Shown here piece after piece: positions 40,382-51,940 of a stretch of DNA of 64,000 nucleotides (position 1 is the stretch's first letter; every line of letters starts with the position of its first letter). Under the pieces are notes generated by a model. The model did no database searches, had not been told where the DNA came from, and was given only the letters and a program-made list of their open reading frames with translations. The stretch is from Dermanyssus gallinae (taxonomy: Eukaryota > Arthropoda > Arachnida > Mesostigmata > Dermanyssidae), in contig QVRM01003901.1 of NCBI GenBank assembly GCA_003439945.1, forward strand, positions 1,348,501-1,412,500, written 5' to 3'. The translations under genes and the position numbers were made by a program.

Positions 40382-41642
40382 GTAGTTCAACAAGTTCTTA
40401 AAATGAGCTTTTCAGAATTCGAATTTTGGCGCGCTTTCACCGCTATTGGAAACGGCAACTTTTCGAATGCTAGCAGTCAAAATATTATGGTGATTGGCCG
40501 TTGCGATTTCGTTTGATCGCTTTTCCCGTGCAACGTATCGGCGTGATTTTGAAAAATTGAGAAAAAAGAGTTTCGAGTGGTTATCAAGCATTTTTATTTC
40601 AAAGGTTGGAATGCGACCCAAGTGAAAACTGAGTTAGACGAGGTGTACGGTGACTCTGCGCCATGTTTTGCCAATGTTTCCAACTGGATTAATGAGTTAA
40701 AAAGAGGTCGCAGGAGCACCGAGGATGAACTACGTTCAGGACGCCCAAAAACGGCAACTGATGAGGAAAACGTGGAAAAAGTGCGGAAAATCGTTGCCGC
40801 AGATAAGCGAGTGAACATTAGGGAGATAGCGGAGGCCTTGGGGATCAGTTTGGGTAGAGTGCATTTCATCCTGCACGAAAACTTGAAGATGAAAAAGCTC
40901 AGAGCAAAATGGGTGCCGCATTTGCTCAACCAAGGCCAAAAAGACGCGCGTGTTTCCGCTTCACAGCAAAATTTGGCCAAGATGTCGAAAAATCCGTCGG
41001 ATTTTTGGCGCAGATTCGTGACCGTCGTTGAAAGCTGGGTCCATCACTACACTCCCGAGACCCAAGAAGCATCTCGTCAATGGTGTGCACCTGGTGAAGG
41101 ACCTCCGAAGAGGGTGCGGACAACGGCATCGGCCGGAAAGATGATGGCTACGGTTTTTTGGGACCAACGTGGAATAATTCTGGTCGACTACGGGAGAATA
41201 TTATGCAAGACTGTTGGACTGCCTGAAGCAAGAACTCATCGTGAAACGGCCCGCTTTGCAGAAGAAGGTTGTCCTGTTTCACCAGGACAATGCTCCCGCA
41301 CACAAGTCGCGGCAAGCAACGGCAAAACTGGCCCAACTGAGGTTCGAACTTATTGAACAACCTTCCTATTCTCCAGACCTGGCCCCCTCTGATTAGTTCA
41401 TCTTCGGACATTTGAAGAATAGTCTCGGTGGAAAGCGTTTTTCCAGCAATGAAGAGGTTAAGGCTGCTGTCAATGCCTATTTTCAGTCTAAAGACGCGGA
41501 ATTCTACTCAAGAGGTATAAATGCTCTGAAATCTCGGTGGGAAAAGTGTATTGAGCTTCTCGGGGAGTATATCGAATAAGAAAAAATTAAAAACAAGATT
41601 TGGAAAATCCTTGGTTTTCATTCTAAGAACTTGTTGAACTAC

Positions 41643-41645
<3 letters not shown>
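40379..41645 (+). mobile_element. Complete but inactivated mariner transposon, 1267 bp
   Basis: The element is bounded by terminal inverted repeats that start CAGGTAGTTCAACAAGTTCT at both ends: 40379 onward, and as reverse complement ending at 41645. They agree for about 28 bases with one mismatch. Each end abuts TA, the mariner target duplication, inside a longer (TA)n run. The length is normal for mariner. The single internal gene is a transposase on the plus strand. Confidence 0.95.
40553..41578 (+). pseudogene. Mariner transposase, inactivated
   Basis: The paired helix-turn-helix DNA-binding half is intact from about 40577: KHFYFKGWNATQVKTELDEV, then SGRPKTATDEENVEK, then INREIAEAL-like helices and the WVPHLL linker. 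In the catalytic half the first Asp of the D,D34D triad is lost, as the frame reads TVVESWVHHYTPE where the family has D before E. A deletion with frameshift follows GIILVDY near 41190, and the frame resumes as EYYARLLDCLKQEL. The second acid (HQDNAPAHKS, about 41280) and the third (YSPDLAPSD, about 41370-41393) remain, but a TAG stop follows at 41394-41396. Homology then continues to the natural end near 41578. No in-frame ATG precedes the first helix. There are thus four separate lesions. The protein is of the mariner type seen in many arthropods; the exact subfamily is not assigned. Confidence 0.92.

Positions 41646-41695
<50 letters not shown>
41646..41695. repeat. (TA)n tract, right flank of the mariner insertion
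   Basis: Continuation of the microsatellite interrupted by the mariner. Confidence 0.9.
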
Positions 41696-41698
<3 letters not shown>

Positions 41699-41699
41699 G

Positions 41700-42830
41700 C
41701 TCGCCATTAAAATGTTATATATGCATATACATAAATAAGCTAGACAATGAACTTAGCGAGAATTGGGTCTTTAATATTGGTCTTTCCAATTAGGCTGAAA
41801 CAATTGCAAAAGAACACCCAGTAGGGTTGCATCTGTTTTTACTAGACCGGTAGTGGGTGTTGAATGAAGTGTTGAATGGCCGCTGCGTATGCTAAGCCAC
41901 TAGGCCTGGAATCGGCAGAAATGATGTTTGAGCGTGATAGGTTAGGATAGATAGATGATTTATTATTCGCTCGACATGTTTCCTAGATGTAGATTTTATA
42001 TCAGGGGCGCTTAGAGAGGCAGCATACGCGGGCATATTGACATGTTGAGATATTTAGTCCCCGGTATATGACAATGATGACTAGTGCAGTAGCTTCCTAC
42101 ACCACGCCGCCACATAGGAATAGAGACAGTACCAAGGAAGGCTCCGTCAATATTGAGTGGATAATGGCCAGGGACGATGTACTGACGTTCGAATGTAAGA
42201 CTTGTTTGCTACGGACGCACATAGAGATAATGGGCTTAAGGTTCTGAGGCCCAAACTAACCTCCTGAGGATAAGACGGAAATAAGGAGCCATATAGCGAC
42301 GCGGATACCACATTTCTTCGGGCATCCGACAGTCATCCGATCAAAATCGCCAGTGAGTTAAAGCTAGGTTGACTAAGCAGTACGTTAAAAACATTGCTGC
42401 TGTAATCAGAACTAATAAAGAGAATGACTACAGAGCATATAACGAGGAGAAAGCAAATTCCGATTTAAGAAGAGAATGCCTCTGTCAAGTAAGTTCACCA
42501 TCCTGAAGGAAACATTAAGTGTGACTGTCCTTGGGACCAAAAACGGATGAGGCTAGAGAATGAGCGACACGAAATACTCCAATCGAAGGAGTAATACAGT
42601 CGATTATAGAGTACCGCCAAATGAGAAAGCATATAAGAGCGACTTAATAAGTAATGCTCATCTAAGGGATGCTCTAATGTTTGGTCTGTGCTCGCAGGAT
42701 TCATTTAACGAGTGTTTATAGTCAGTGACTATTCCAAGGGCTTGGAGCGAGGTAGCACTTGTATTATTCACCAAAAAAAATCTTTCGGGGCTGACTCTCA
42801 GCCAAGATTTAACGTCAATGGGACTGCTTT
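41700..42830. other. Anonymous DNA
   Basis: No element or exon is recognised. Short open stretches around 42400-42720 have a coding-like feel but carry stops and no motif. Confidence 0.3.
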
Positions 42831-42837
42831 TCGCATT

Positions 42838-42960
42838 GCTTCATAGACGGACTCGCATAAGTACAAATGTTCAACGATGGGGTTCGAACCCGCGCACCTA
42901 TGTGTCTTCTCCGGTCGCGAGGCGCACACGCATGCCACCGGACTCGACTGTATTATCCAC
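42838..42960 (-). repeat. tRNA-derived SINE, family B, minus-strand copy
   Basis: In reverse complement this copy has an A-box-like GGTGGCATGCGTG and a consensus B-box GGTTCGAACCCC at 42890-42879, then matches 9850-9962 to GTCCGTCTATG. Two copies in opposite orientation, about 33 kb apart and sharing both promoter boxes and a common tail, define a SINE family. No A-tail is obvious. Confidence 0.7.
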
Positions 42961-42969
42961 CAAGGAACG

Positions 42970-43890
42970 AATGAAAACCGAGTCAAATGCATGGAGGGTC
43001 ATAACAATGACGAGCAATTATATATTATTTAATCTACTTTCTGAAGTAATAGCAAAATAGCTAGGTTTATTTTTAGAGGACAGTGGAGCAATTCCTGCCG
43101 TATAACATTAATTTAGAAGAGGTCGACGTACACGGCAGTCGGGCTGCTGCTCGGAGAGATATGGTAAAAGCCCTCCAAGCTCCGAAATAATCATACGCGT
43201 TTTATTTTGTGGATTTAAATAGATATAACTCTTAGGGACTATATTGTGCACAAGATAGCTAGGGAAGATATACCAGAATATTTCTTAGCACATTTTAGTT
43301 TATTTTTAGGAGAACATATTTTATGTAAAAGAGGAGCTGGAATAGTAGATAGATAGATAGGTTTTATTATTCTCATGAGTGGTTTACATTTGTACAGAGG
43401 TTTACAGCTCCTCAAAGCTATCAAACTCTAGTAGTGAAACAAACAACTCGGGTAGCCCAGGATGACGGACTTAGTACCCTATTATTTTCTACTTGGAGAC
43501 CTGCTCGAGCGAAGAAGCTGGTCGAGAAAATGAGCAAGATTTTCATGTACGCAGATTATATGTTAAGGGAAAGTGGTGTGTGTCAAATCGATAGTTTCAC
43601 GATCCTCACGATGGATGTATTTATGATATGACAAATGAAGTGCTATAGGGCAGGGTATTCGTTGTTGTAAATATTTTGTTATCTAGCTAGAGTGTTAATA
43701 AATGGACGTCAGCTAGGGCAATGCAGTCTCAATAATGCACTTAGACACAATGTCTAATTATAGAAAAAAAATATTTATATATATGTATATCTATATATAC
43801 ATATATTTTTTTAAGGGATGTACATTGAGAATAGATAATAAACCATACTGCTGAGAGTCGACCATTACAAACTGCTGTTACAAACCCGTA
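42970..43890. other. Anonymous DNA
   Basis: Nothing recognised beyond a short GATA run at about 43347-43361. Confidence 0.35.
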
Positions 43891-43895
43891 TCTCT

Positions 43896-44017
43896 GAATT
43901 ATTTAAATTTAACATGTCGATTTAATTCTGTGGGAGTTTTATGAAAAAAAAGAAAGGAGAATTATTTAAATTTAACATGTCGATTTAATTCTGTGGGAGT
44001 TTTATGAAAAAAAGAAC
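43896..44017. repeat. 63-bp tandem duplication
   Basis: GAATTATTTAAATTTAACAT begins at 43896 and again at 43959. The two units are identical up to the A-run that follows ATG. This is a recent duplication in AT-rich DNA. Confidence 0.9.
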
Positions 44018-44465
44018 TCCAGGCTCGAAATTGCGTAGCATTTCTTCAACAAACGGCCTTTAACTTGGAAATACATTTTGGACCTTCTTATCGACCCGCT
44101 ACGACAGACTATGTATCGACGTTATTTAGGAATTATTTTTTTTATTTGACAAGAATGCCACACTAAGGCGATTTTAAGATGTAATTTAAGATATTTTTTA
44201 TCTATTGTTAGTCACGTAGTACTGTGATTGGAAGAAAAACGTACTAGGCAATCTGGTGCCATGCAAACAAAACTTAAGTCAACATATAACGAACCGCGAG
44301 AACCACCTGAAGCTGCATTTTGTGTATGTAGGGGCAGCTTGTACTTAGCTAAATACATTCTAAGGCACATATAAATAAACATGCATAGACGTTGCGCAAC
44401 GCGAGTTACTGAGCTTTTGTTACATGCAGTTTGTCTAAGCATAACATCCAATAAGGTACACCAAA

Positions 44466-44655
44466 ATTACCGAGCAAGATGGCTTAGTGGCAAAGCTTTT
44501 GCCTTGCATTCGGGAGGACCGGGTTCGAGACCTAGACCGGCCACTCTTAAATTGGTTTGCATGGTTTCCAATTTAGGCAAGGTAAATGCCGGAGTGGATT
44601 AAAATTAGCCATGACATGAAAAACCGTACACGGGCAATAGCCTTACGAAAAAAAA
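44466..44655 (+). repeat. tRNA-derived SINE, family A, complete copy
   Basis: The 5' part is tRNA-like: CCGAGCAAGATGGCTTAGTG (A-box TGGCTTAGTGG) and CCGGGTTCGAGACC (B-box) about 36 bases further. It cannot be a functional tRNA, because there is no closing acceptor stem. The body carries a small hairpin (TAAATTGG ... CCAATTTA), GGCAAGGTAAATGCCGGAGT and CATGACATGAAAAACCGTAC, and ends in GCCTTACG plus an A11 tail. This is the classic SINE layout: Pol III promoter head, unrelated body and A-tail. The body also occurs at 19930-20085. Confidence 0.8.
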
Positions 44656-44689
44656 AAATGGGGGTATCTCATCGTTCTGAGCCGACTAT

Positions 44690-44938
44690 GTACGTCGTCG
44701 ACGATGTACGTCGTCGACGATGAACGGTCGATTGATGTACGTAGAAATCAGATTCTAGATTTTACAAGGGACGGGGACGACTGTCATCACACATTACTAA
44801 CTCTACTCTATGACTAGGCACTCTATCTAGTCAGTGACAATCGCTCGAAGCAGCAAAACGTTCGCTACCGCGAATCTCCCAATCTGTCCAGCATTTCCAT
44901 TTCGTTACTGTTTGTCGTCGTCGTGGTCGTCGTCGTCG

Positions 44939-44972
<34 letters not shown>

Positions 44973-46130
44973 CGGCTCGACGTAGCGTCCGTCGTCGGTC
45001 ACCTGATCGGACTGGCTGAAGTAACGCGCGTTGCATAGTCCGTCCAGATCGTTGACAGGCCGCTGTTGCTGCTGCTGCTGTTGTTGCTACAGCTGCTACA
45101 GCTTTTTCTGCTGTAGCAAAGCTGTAGCTCAGTCGGTCGGTGTCGACGTCGTCGTCCCCCCCCCCCCCCCCCCCCGACTGAGCGTTTGCCACGGCCATCG
45201 TCCATCAATCACTGCGGCGTTCATCATCGTTTCGCCAGTCTCACGACGATCGATGAAGCCGGTTGGCGGCGGAATAACAACATGCCATGCCATGCGTACC
45301 GGTGGACAACATGCCGGGCAGATGATGGGTAGACGGGTCGGTAGTGACGACAAACACGTGATGATGATGATGATGCTGTTGATGATAATGGTGCTGTTGA
45401 TGATGATGATGATGATGCTGATGCTGCTGCTGCAGTTGATAATGATCGAGGTGTCGCTATGAATAGTGATGATGCTGGTGGTCGTGGCGGTTGGTGCCAG
45501 ACTGTCGTCAGTCACTGTCTGAATGATTGACTCCACTCACTAACACACTCTCTCTATCTCTCTCTTACTGACTGACCGGCTGGTTGGCTAGCTGGTTGGC
45601 TGCCGTGACAGTGGTCACGCATTCGTCCAGCAGCAGCAGCAGCAGCAACAGCCGGAGTTGCTTAAGAACCGTTTATGCTTCAATGAAGCGCAACAAACGT
45701 TAGTTTATGACCACTGACGCTGGTGCATGTGTGTGTGTGTGCGTTTGCGGGTGTGCGGGTGTTTGTGCATACGTAGAGTGAGAAACGAGTCATCACCATC
45801 TTACATGCGTATGTACCGCAACAGCAGCTGCTGCAACAGCAGCTGCTGCTGCAGCAGCAGCAAAACGGGAACGACACCTTACGGGAACGGGAACGGCGCG
45901 TCGTTTGCTGAGATCATCATCGTACGAATGACGCCTTTCAGCCATTGATCAGAGCGGACTGACTATGCTCCGCCTCCCACCTCCCACCTCTTACGATGCC
46001 GCCACCACCTGTTGCGGTAGTACGTGACCGTCGTATTTCTTCTACACTGCTCACTACCGATTGTATCCAAGGCGGCGCTGCTGCTGAACTACGTTCGCTT
46101 ACGCGTTTCCCGGTGCTGGTTATTTTTAGA
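44690..46130. other. GC-rich, triplet-rich island with a poly-C run
   Basis: Contains GTC/GTT triplets (44911-44971), CTG runs (45061-45115), a C20 homopolymer (45156-45175), ATG/GAT triplets (45360-45433), a GT run (45728-45742) and a CAGCAGCTG-rich patch (45820-45863). Frames on both strands are low complexity with no domain. It is similar in character to 32.86-35.98 kb and could be another gene 5' region. Confidence 0.45.
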
Positions 46131-46139
46131 TCGCAGTCA

Positions 46140-46860
46140 GTCACACACAACCTAGAAGCAACGTTGACAGCTAGTTGCAGGGTACTGTACTATCAACAAC
46201 ACAGCAAACATGATTAGGACAAACACACCTCTTCCACATCCAAGAAAATAGAGACGATAAAACGAAAGTTGGCCGACGGCTAAAAGCTTGGTTAGCCTAC
46301 ACCTGTATTATACATCAAACATTGGCTTCGCCTAAGCGCGTTCAAGAAACCGCCGTACGCATGTTCTGATTAGCAAATACAAGAATGAAACGACTCAGTG
46401 TTTGCTTTCCTACTTAAGATCTTCGACAGCGATCCTCAGTTATAGTATCCTTGCAGCGTTTCGTTTATCGAGGCATAGTTTTAAACTTACATTTACCACA
46501 TACACCTGTTACCATCACTGGTTTTACTCTTTGATGGTTTTGTTGGTGTTGAAGCTCACGGCTGAGGCACACAGTGAGTTGAGAAGTCCGCTAGTAAAAA
46601 CTTTCACAATTCCAAATGGGCCTGGATATTACATTTAACGTTATTGCTTTTGCTCTGATTAAATCTTCATAAGCCTGTGGAAATGTATTATGTCGCCGCT
46701 AGGGTTACTTTCTTGTAGAAACAGGGACATACATACACATTTTTTATAAACATTATTTTCGAGCCAAGTGTGGTGACCATCTCAGTCAGGCGCATCCCGT
46801 TATTTCTTTGATGCGTCTATAGCATTTTGCGTTACTAGTGTTTGACTCACAAGCCCCCTA
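46140..46860. other. Anonymous DNA
   Basis: No gene or element is recognised. Confidence 0.35.
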
Positions 46861-46869
46861 CCCGGATTC

Positions 46870-47800
46870 CTACCCACCGTCTTAGGCTCGGTAACACTTG
46901 GCATTTCTTCGGAGCCATGGGAGAGGCGTCCCTGCCATTATCCTTGATTTACCTACGTAATCGCCTATCTTTTTGCATAGGTAATGCACCCACCCCACTT
47001 TCCTCGGTTTCTCGTCTCAATTACTGTCTCGAGGCTGCCGCATGAACCTCTCACGCCTAGCAGACTCCTTAGCTGCCTTACGCATTGAAATGGCGTCGAA
47101 CAGGTTCGTCGCCTCCTTCTACGCTTCCGTCGCTTTTATCAGTTTAGGCTCCCCTGGACGATCTTTAGTACGCTTTGCCTAGCGCGTTTCCCGCCTTCCG
47201 GTGCTTTTTTCCCCACGGAACTTTCTAAATTTTTGCACCTACCCCCTTTAGGAGATCAGGCCATGCTGCCTGCGCGATCCCATTCACTGCACCAACGTGG
47301 CATCTTGGCTTTGCAATTCTTAACCATATGGTCCGGGCTGCCACCTGTAAAGCAGACTTTCCTTGCAGCCTTGGTATCCTTGCTGTCCAGAGCTTCGTGG
47401 CCCGGTTTAGCACCTTTCAAGCAATTAGGGAGCCTCAGTCAATCATGATTTGACCACTTCGACCCCAGGTTTAGGGTTTTATGGGCCATAAGTTCTTTGC
47501 CACAGTCAGTGACAGAACCACCAGAGAGTACCATACCTCCGCTCTACAAAGCCTAGATTTACTTGCCCTAATCGTGGCCCCTCTCTGCAGGTGGCCTTCA
47601 TAGAACGATCGTGTGAGTCGCCGTTGACTCCAGGCGGTCCCCTGCATCTTTGTGTTTCTTCCGAAAAGCTCTCTCAGTGCACCTCTAGCCGAAGGATGAT
47701 GGCTGATATAGGCTTTAAGTCCCCGGATCGTGTCTGTGAAGGTTTTACTTTCTTCCACCTCCACTGGAATGTCCCTCCTATGCACGATCTTCATTTTGCC
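46870..47800 (-). pseudogene. Retroelement ORF1/gag-like fragment with CCHC-type knuckles
   Basis: A minus-strand frame of 107 codons (47794-47471) contains IRGLKAYISHHPSARGALRE. Downstream in the same sense, after breaks, a second frame reads CLKGAKPGHEALD (about 47420-47380) and CFTGGSPDHMVKNCKAKMPR (about 47353-47294). The latter resembles degenerate nucleic-acid-binding zinc knuckles (C-x2-C/G-x4-H-x4-C) of retroelement Gag or LINE ORF1 proteins. Stops interrupt the rest. It precedes no recognisable polymerase, so the element type is not settled. Confidence 0.5.
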
Positions 47801-47989
47801 TAAGTGTCGAGTGTCTTAAATATTGAATACCTTATATTAGAAATACTCCATCCATGGGTATTTTCAAAAGGCATTATCTTAACCGGTTGTTTCATGAACA
47901 GGATATTATCCTACACTTAGCTTTGGGTGGCATGAACGCCCAAAGGTGCGTAACTGAAAAGGCCACACGCGGCTCGCTCCTCAAGCTGT

Positions 47990-48012
47990 GCTAATAATAA
48001 TAATAATAATAA
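47990..48012. repeat. (TAA)n microsatellite
   Basis: Short TAA run. It may be the tail of an element that I cannot otherwise recognise. Confidence 0.7.
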
Positions 48013-48254
48013 AGGTAAAGTAAAGGCACAAGGAGATTCATTTAAGAGCTTGGCGAGCGGATACAGGAGAACACAGGCGACCGACGAGAGAGCGAGTTCC
48101 TGCGGCAGTTGCTCTCGCTGGCGGTATGCAGAGGTAACGCTGCCTGTATAACCGGGTCAATGTTTTGAGAGGAAGAGACTGCTACCGAGATATTTAATTA
48201 TATATTAATACATGTTTAGACCTCACAATTGTATGATCAGCAATAAGCAATAAA

Positions 48255-48267
48255 ATAATAATAATAA

Positions 48268-48316
<49 letters not shown>

Positions 48317-48320
48317 GTAA
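48255..48320. repeat. (AAT)n microsatellite, probable 3' tail of the adjacent LINE
   Basis: About 60 bases of AAT on the plus strand, that is ATT on the minus strand. It lies just beyond the 3' end of the minus-strand LINE fragment at 48320-48860. Confidence 0.75.
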
Positions 48321-48860
48321 TAGTTGTTTGTTTTTTGAACAAGGGTATATTTCATCAATATGTACATGTATCACAATTATCAATATATTACTTATATAAT
48401 ATCTACAATATTGCTTATATTATTCTAATTGCTTGAATGTCGGTGACCACTCAACATCATCTTGGCGTTGCCTCTCTGTAATTCTAATGACACTCCGCTG
48501 TGGCCTCGAAGAGCTTCTTCCCAAGCTTCTTTGTCAGTTTGAGTGCATTGTTTGCCCCAAACGCCAGATGACTCGAGGCCGAACGCCATTACAACGTGGC
48601 CCTCAAGGAGATGCGCGTATAGGCGCCGAAAGCGCGCTCGAGGATGTCATTGATGGCATCGTGGCGGCCCTGCGTAAGCCCGGCCAGCTTAGTGCAACTA
48701 AGTCGGTGCAGGCCACGTTCATCCACCGTTCCACCACACGGGCATGCCTCTGTCTCAAACATGGCAATGCCAAGTCTGAGGCCACTGGCGGCACGGAAGT
48801 GGTCATCAGCCAGCTTACTGCCGACTAGCTCGGACGGAAACACGTCAAGCCACGCTCCGG
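48320..48860 (-). pseudogene. LINE ORF2 C-terminal region and 3' UTR, copy 3
   Basis: The minus strand reads FRAASGLRLGIAMFETEACP, CGGTVDERGLHRLSCTKLAG and HDAINDILERAF (48780-48615). This is the same Cys/His domain as in copies at 9980-11258 and 15541-16384. After frameshifts come ALKLTKKLGKKLFEAT and ELQRGNAKMMLSG (about 48520-48440), the ORF end. The following 110 bases to about 48320 resemble, in reverse orientation, 63630-63720 at the end of the window, so they probably form a shared 3' untranslated region. Confidence 0.65.
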
Positions 48861-48883
48861 CAGCGTCGGATGAAACCGCTTAT

Positions 48884-49571
48884 ATAATAATAATAATAAT
48901 AATAATCGACCTTCTCCTTGGAAGCACCAATGCGAAGTCTTGGTCTGGGTGTCGTACTCATGACTCTATATAAAATATATAAAGTACAGAAATCACTCTT
49001 TGAAGCAATCGCGATTTTCCTGCTCTCGCATGAAGATTCAATTCGGATTTTGTAAACAAAAATGGCAGCTCGAAAACATATCAACTGCTTCACATTAAAA
49101 CAACCGGGCTCTTTAAATAGGAAGCTTGATTCTCTGGTGGTTCACAGACCAAATATAGCACGAAAGCGTTGTTTTGCAGGGACTGAAGTGATACAATGAC
49201 ACTTTGATAGGTCCCACCCTCAGACCACTCTACAGTAGCAAAGGTGAGGCTATACTAACGCCTTATACACCAAGACGAGAATAGAGACTTAAACCCCATG
49301 AAGCCGAAGATGGGCATGTGCAGCAACAGCAGGTACAATTTTTTGTTGGAGTATGTTAGTGTGGCTGTTCCACAGCATACGCTTATTGAACATCAAGCCC
49401 AGGCAGGTGATATTTGGAGACAGTTCTAGTAAGGTACCATCCATAATTAAGTCGCCCCTGGAGAAGGTTATGGGAGAGTGGGACGTCCGGAAAAGTACAA
49501 CCTGGGTTCTTGATCTTCATGTGAAAGTTGCAAAAGGCATCACAGAGAGCTGCTAATGCTTCGTTCGCCAT
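48884..49571 (-). pseudogene. Jockey/CR1-like LINE reverse-transcriptase C-terminus with (ATT)n tail
   Basis: Minus-strand blocks: ANEALAALCDAFCNF (about 49569-49525), CLGLMFNKRMLWNSHTNILQ (about 49405-49346), ILVLVYKALV (about 49280-49250), RFRAIFGL, then ESSFLFKEPGCFNVKQLICF and RAAIFVYKI (49175-49045). This is the post-palm order (YLG, HI, LYKAL, LQ-RA-R-IFG, YK) of Jockey/CR1-type LINEs. The sequence ends at an ATT run (48906-48884), a 3' tail. Stops and frameshifts are present. The element abuts copy 3 of the other LINE family. Confidence 0.65.
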
Positions 49572-49599
49572 ATCAAAACCAGTCCGCAGGTTAGCTTTA

Positions 49600-51909
49600 G
49601 ATAAAATATAGTATGGAGTGTTTTATTGCATGTTCTATTATAATTATTACCGTGTTCGGCTGGTATTAGAGTAAGGTACCTAAATGTTGTATAATTGTAC
49701 CACGAGCCACATTGCAGAACTACAAGGGCTTTGACTAGGTTAAATTAGATATCGTAATAATATTATAACAATAAAGGCGACGCTAGACCTTCAACGTAAA
49801 GCACCAATCATAATGGCACACCAAATGTGTTTTTCTGACAGCCCAGCTTTCAACAGCGGCACATGGAAGACAGGATGGAGGATTGCAGAGAAACCAATAC
49901 TGTAAAGATTAACCTGGTACGGGTACCATCAATATTTATAATATTTATGCCTAAGACAGTTGTTTCGATGATGATTGTGTCTGACCTTATGTGTTGATCA
50001 GTAGCATGTTTTACACTGCCCTGAACAAGTCGATAATCTTTAGAGTATAAAGGATATGTTTTGGACACACATTAATCATTTGTTAAACACCGGTGCGATG
50101 ATGACTATATAAAGTACATACTTTTTTATTTATGATTATATCTTAACCACTTAATAGTCTGTAATTTGTGATAGCAATTATTTATAGTAGGGCACTCGTC
50201 TAAGATCACAATGATGGGTTGACTGAACTCGGAATGCGTGTATATTTTGTCTCTAAAAGTATTACATTTTGCTGAAGTCTAGTGAGAGAAAGGTCGTGCC
50301 ACCACACTTAATTTGGAAGGATAAACTGTGAAAAAAGAAGTCTATGTATGTTTTACAAAGTGTGAAACCGTGGATAGATACTGCGTAAACCGATCGAAAT
50401 GATCTTATCAGCAAGACGGCGTAATTGCTAATTTAGTTCAGAACTGGCTGGCGGAACATTTGAGCTTGTTCCTCGGCAATGTCTAGTAGAAAGCGAAAGT
50501 CTAACAAATACCAACATAACAACATCGAGTCGCTTACTGTTGCTAGCAGGCACTTGAAAACATCGATGATTATCTCTTGATTGAAGAGTGTGAAGGGCTT
50601 GAAGCGAGCTGTGTAAATTTTGAATCGAACGTTGGACGTTGCGAAAATGAATACGTCTTTCGGAGACGTCTCTATCGCCAAATGCAAACAAATTCTTTCA
50701 AAAATGAGTTTTTACTTAGATACAAGGTTAGAAGAAAGCTACATCACCGCACCTTCATTTAAACGAAAGTCTGTGAACATAAAAGCATTATCTCAGATTT
50801 TACCGCGACCATTTAAGACGTCAGAGATGTTCTCAAATTTTGTTTTGTCAAGTAGCCTTACAATACGTTTTATAAAGTAAATAAATAAATCACTGCAGTA
50901 AATTATGGTAAAACCTGCAACCTAAAGCATAATATGCGTAGGCATATGTAGGAAAATAAAAACATGTAGGAGCATAAAAACACCTAAAACTGTTTATAAA
51001 TGTACAGAGTCTACGTGATAATGCATCGACGCCCTTGCTTGCAGCCAGACGAATTATCATAGCGGTCATTGCAAGCCTTGCTAAAAGTGAAAGATGAAAG
51101 GTAAGCTACTGCTTTTATCTTCACGCTAAGTCATAATAATATTTATGGTTAAATGACAAGACCATAACATACAATTTGAAACATTATGTGGAAGATAAAT
51201 TACTCCTCCGTTAACAGATATTTTCATATACCTTGAATGAATACTTACTCAGAGAGCGTCAGGCATCACGCTCGTTGGGTTTAAGCAAACCTGGGGCGTA
51301 AAACAACGTCAGCCGTACGTGTGGCATGTTTTGGCTTACAAAGAGAGTGTATTCCCGTTGAAGACACTGCACATAGGTGAAGACACACTACGCACTACAG
51401 AAGCTACGTAAAACTATGCTACTATGCTTGATTCAAGTTGTGCCCTGACAGTTTTCCTATATTCTTCATAGTTTCTTCTAGACAAGTTCCTTAACCTGTG
51501 ACGAAAACACGGCGGACATATACGTCATCAAAAGTGCGACAAACAACAGCAACAGCACAAACACCAACGGTGATAACGACACCAATGACAAAGACAAACT
51601 ACACACATATTTCGGTGCACTCACGACCAAGCACAGAGTTCCCTTTCCCAGCTTGTTGCGTCAATGTCGGTGCGAAGAAGAAGAGCAGTAATCGGTCTCA
51701 ACACGGATTAAGGAAAGTCTCTTATTCTTGCGAATAAAAACGTAGCAACGAACCACCACAGATATCAGACAAAGGCAGACACCAAGTCCGCATCGTTCTA
51801 CAACATCTTCTGATCTTCTGTGATTATGTGGATAACGACTTGAGCATATGTATAGAACGTCTATATCATGGATCGAATATAAACACAACATGGCCCCAAC
51901 GGTAATAAC

Positions 51910-51940
<31 letters not shown>

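Noticed and set aside
44466..44530. tRNA gene
   Set aside because: Has A- and B-box-like sequence but no closing acceptor stem, and continues into a body and A-tail shared with another locus, so it is a SINE head.
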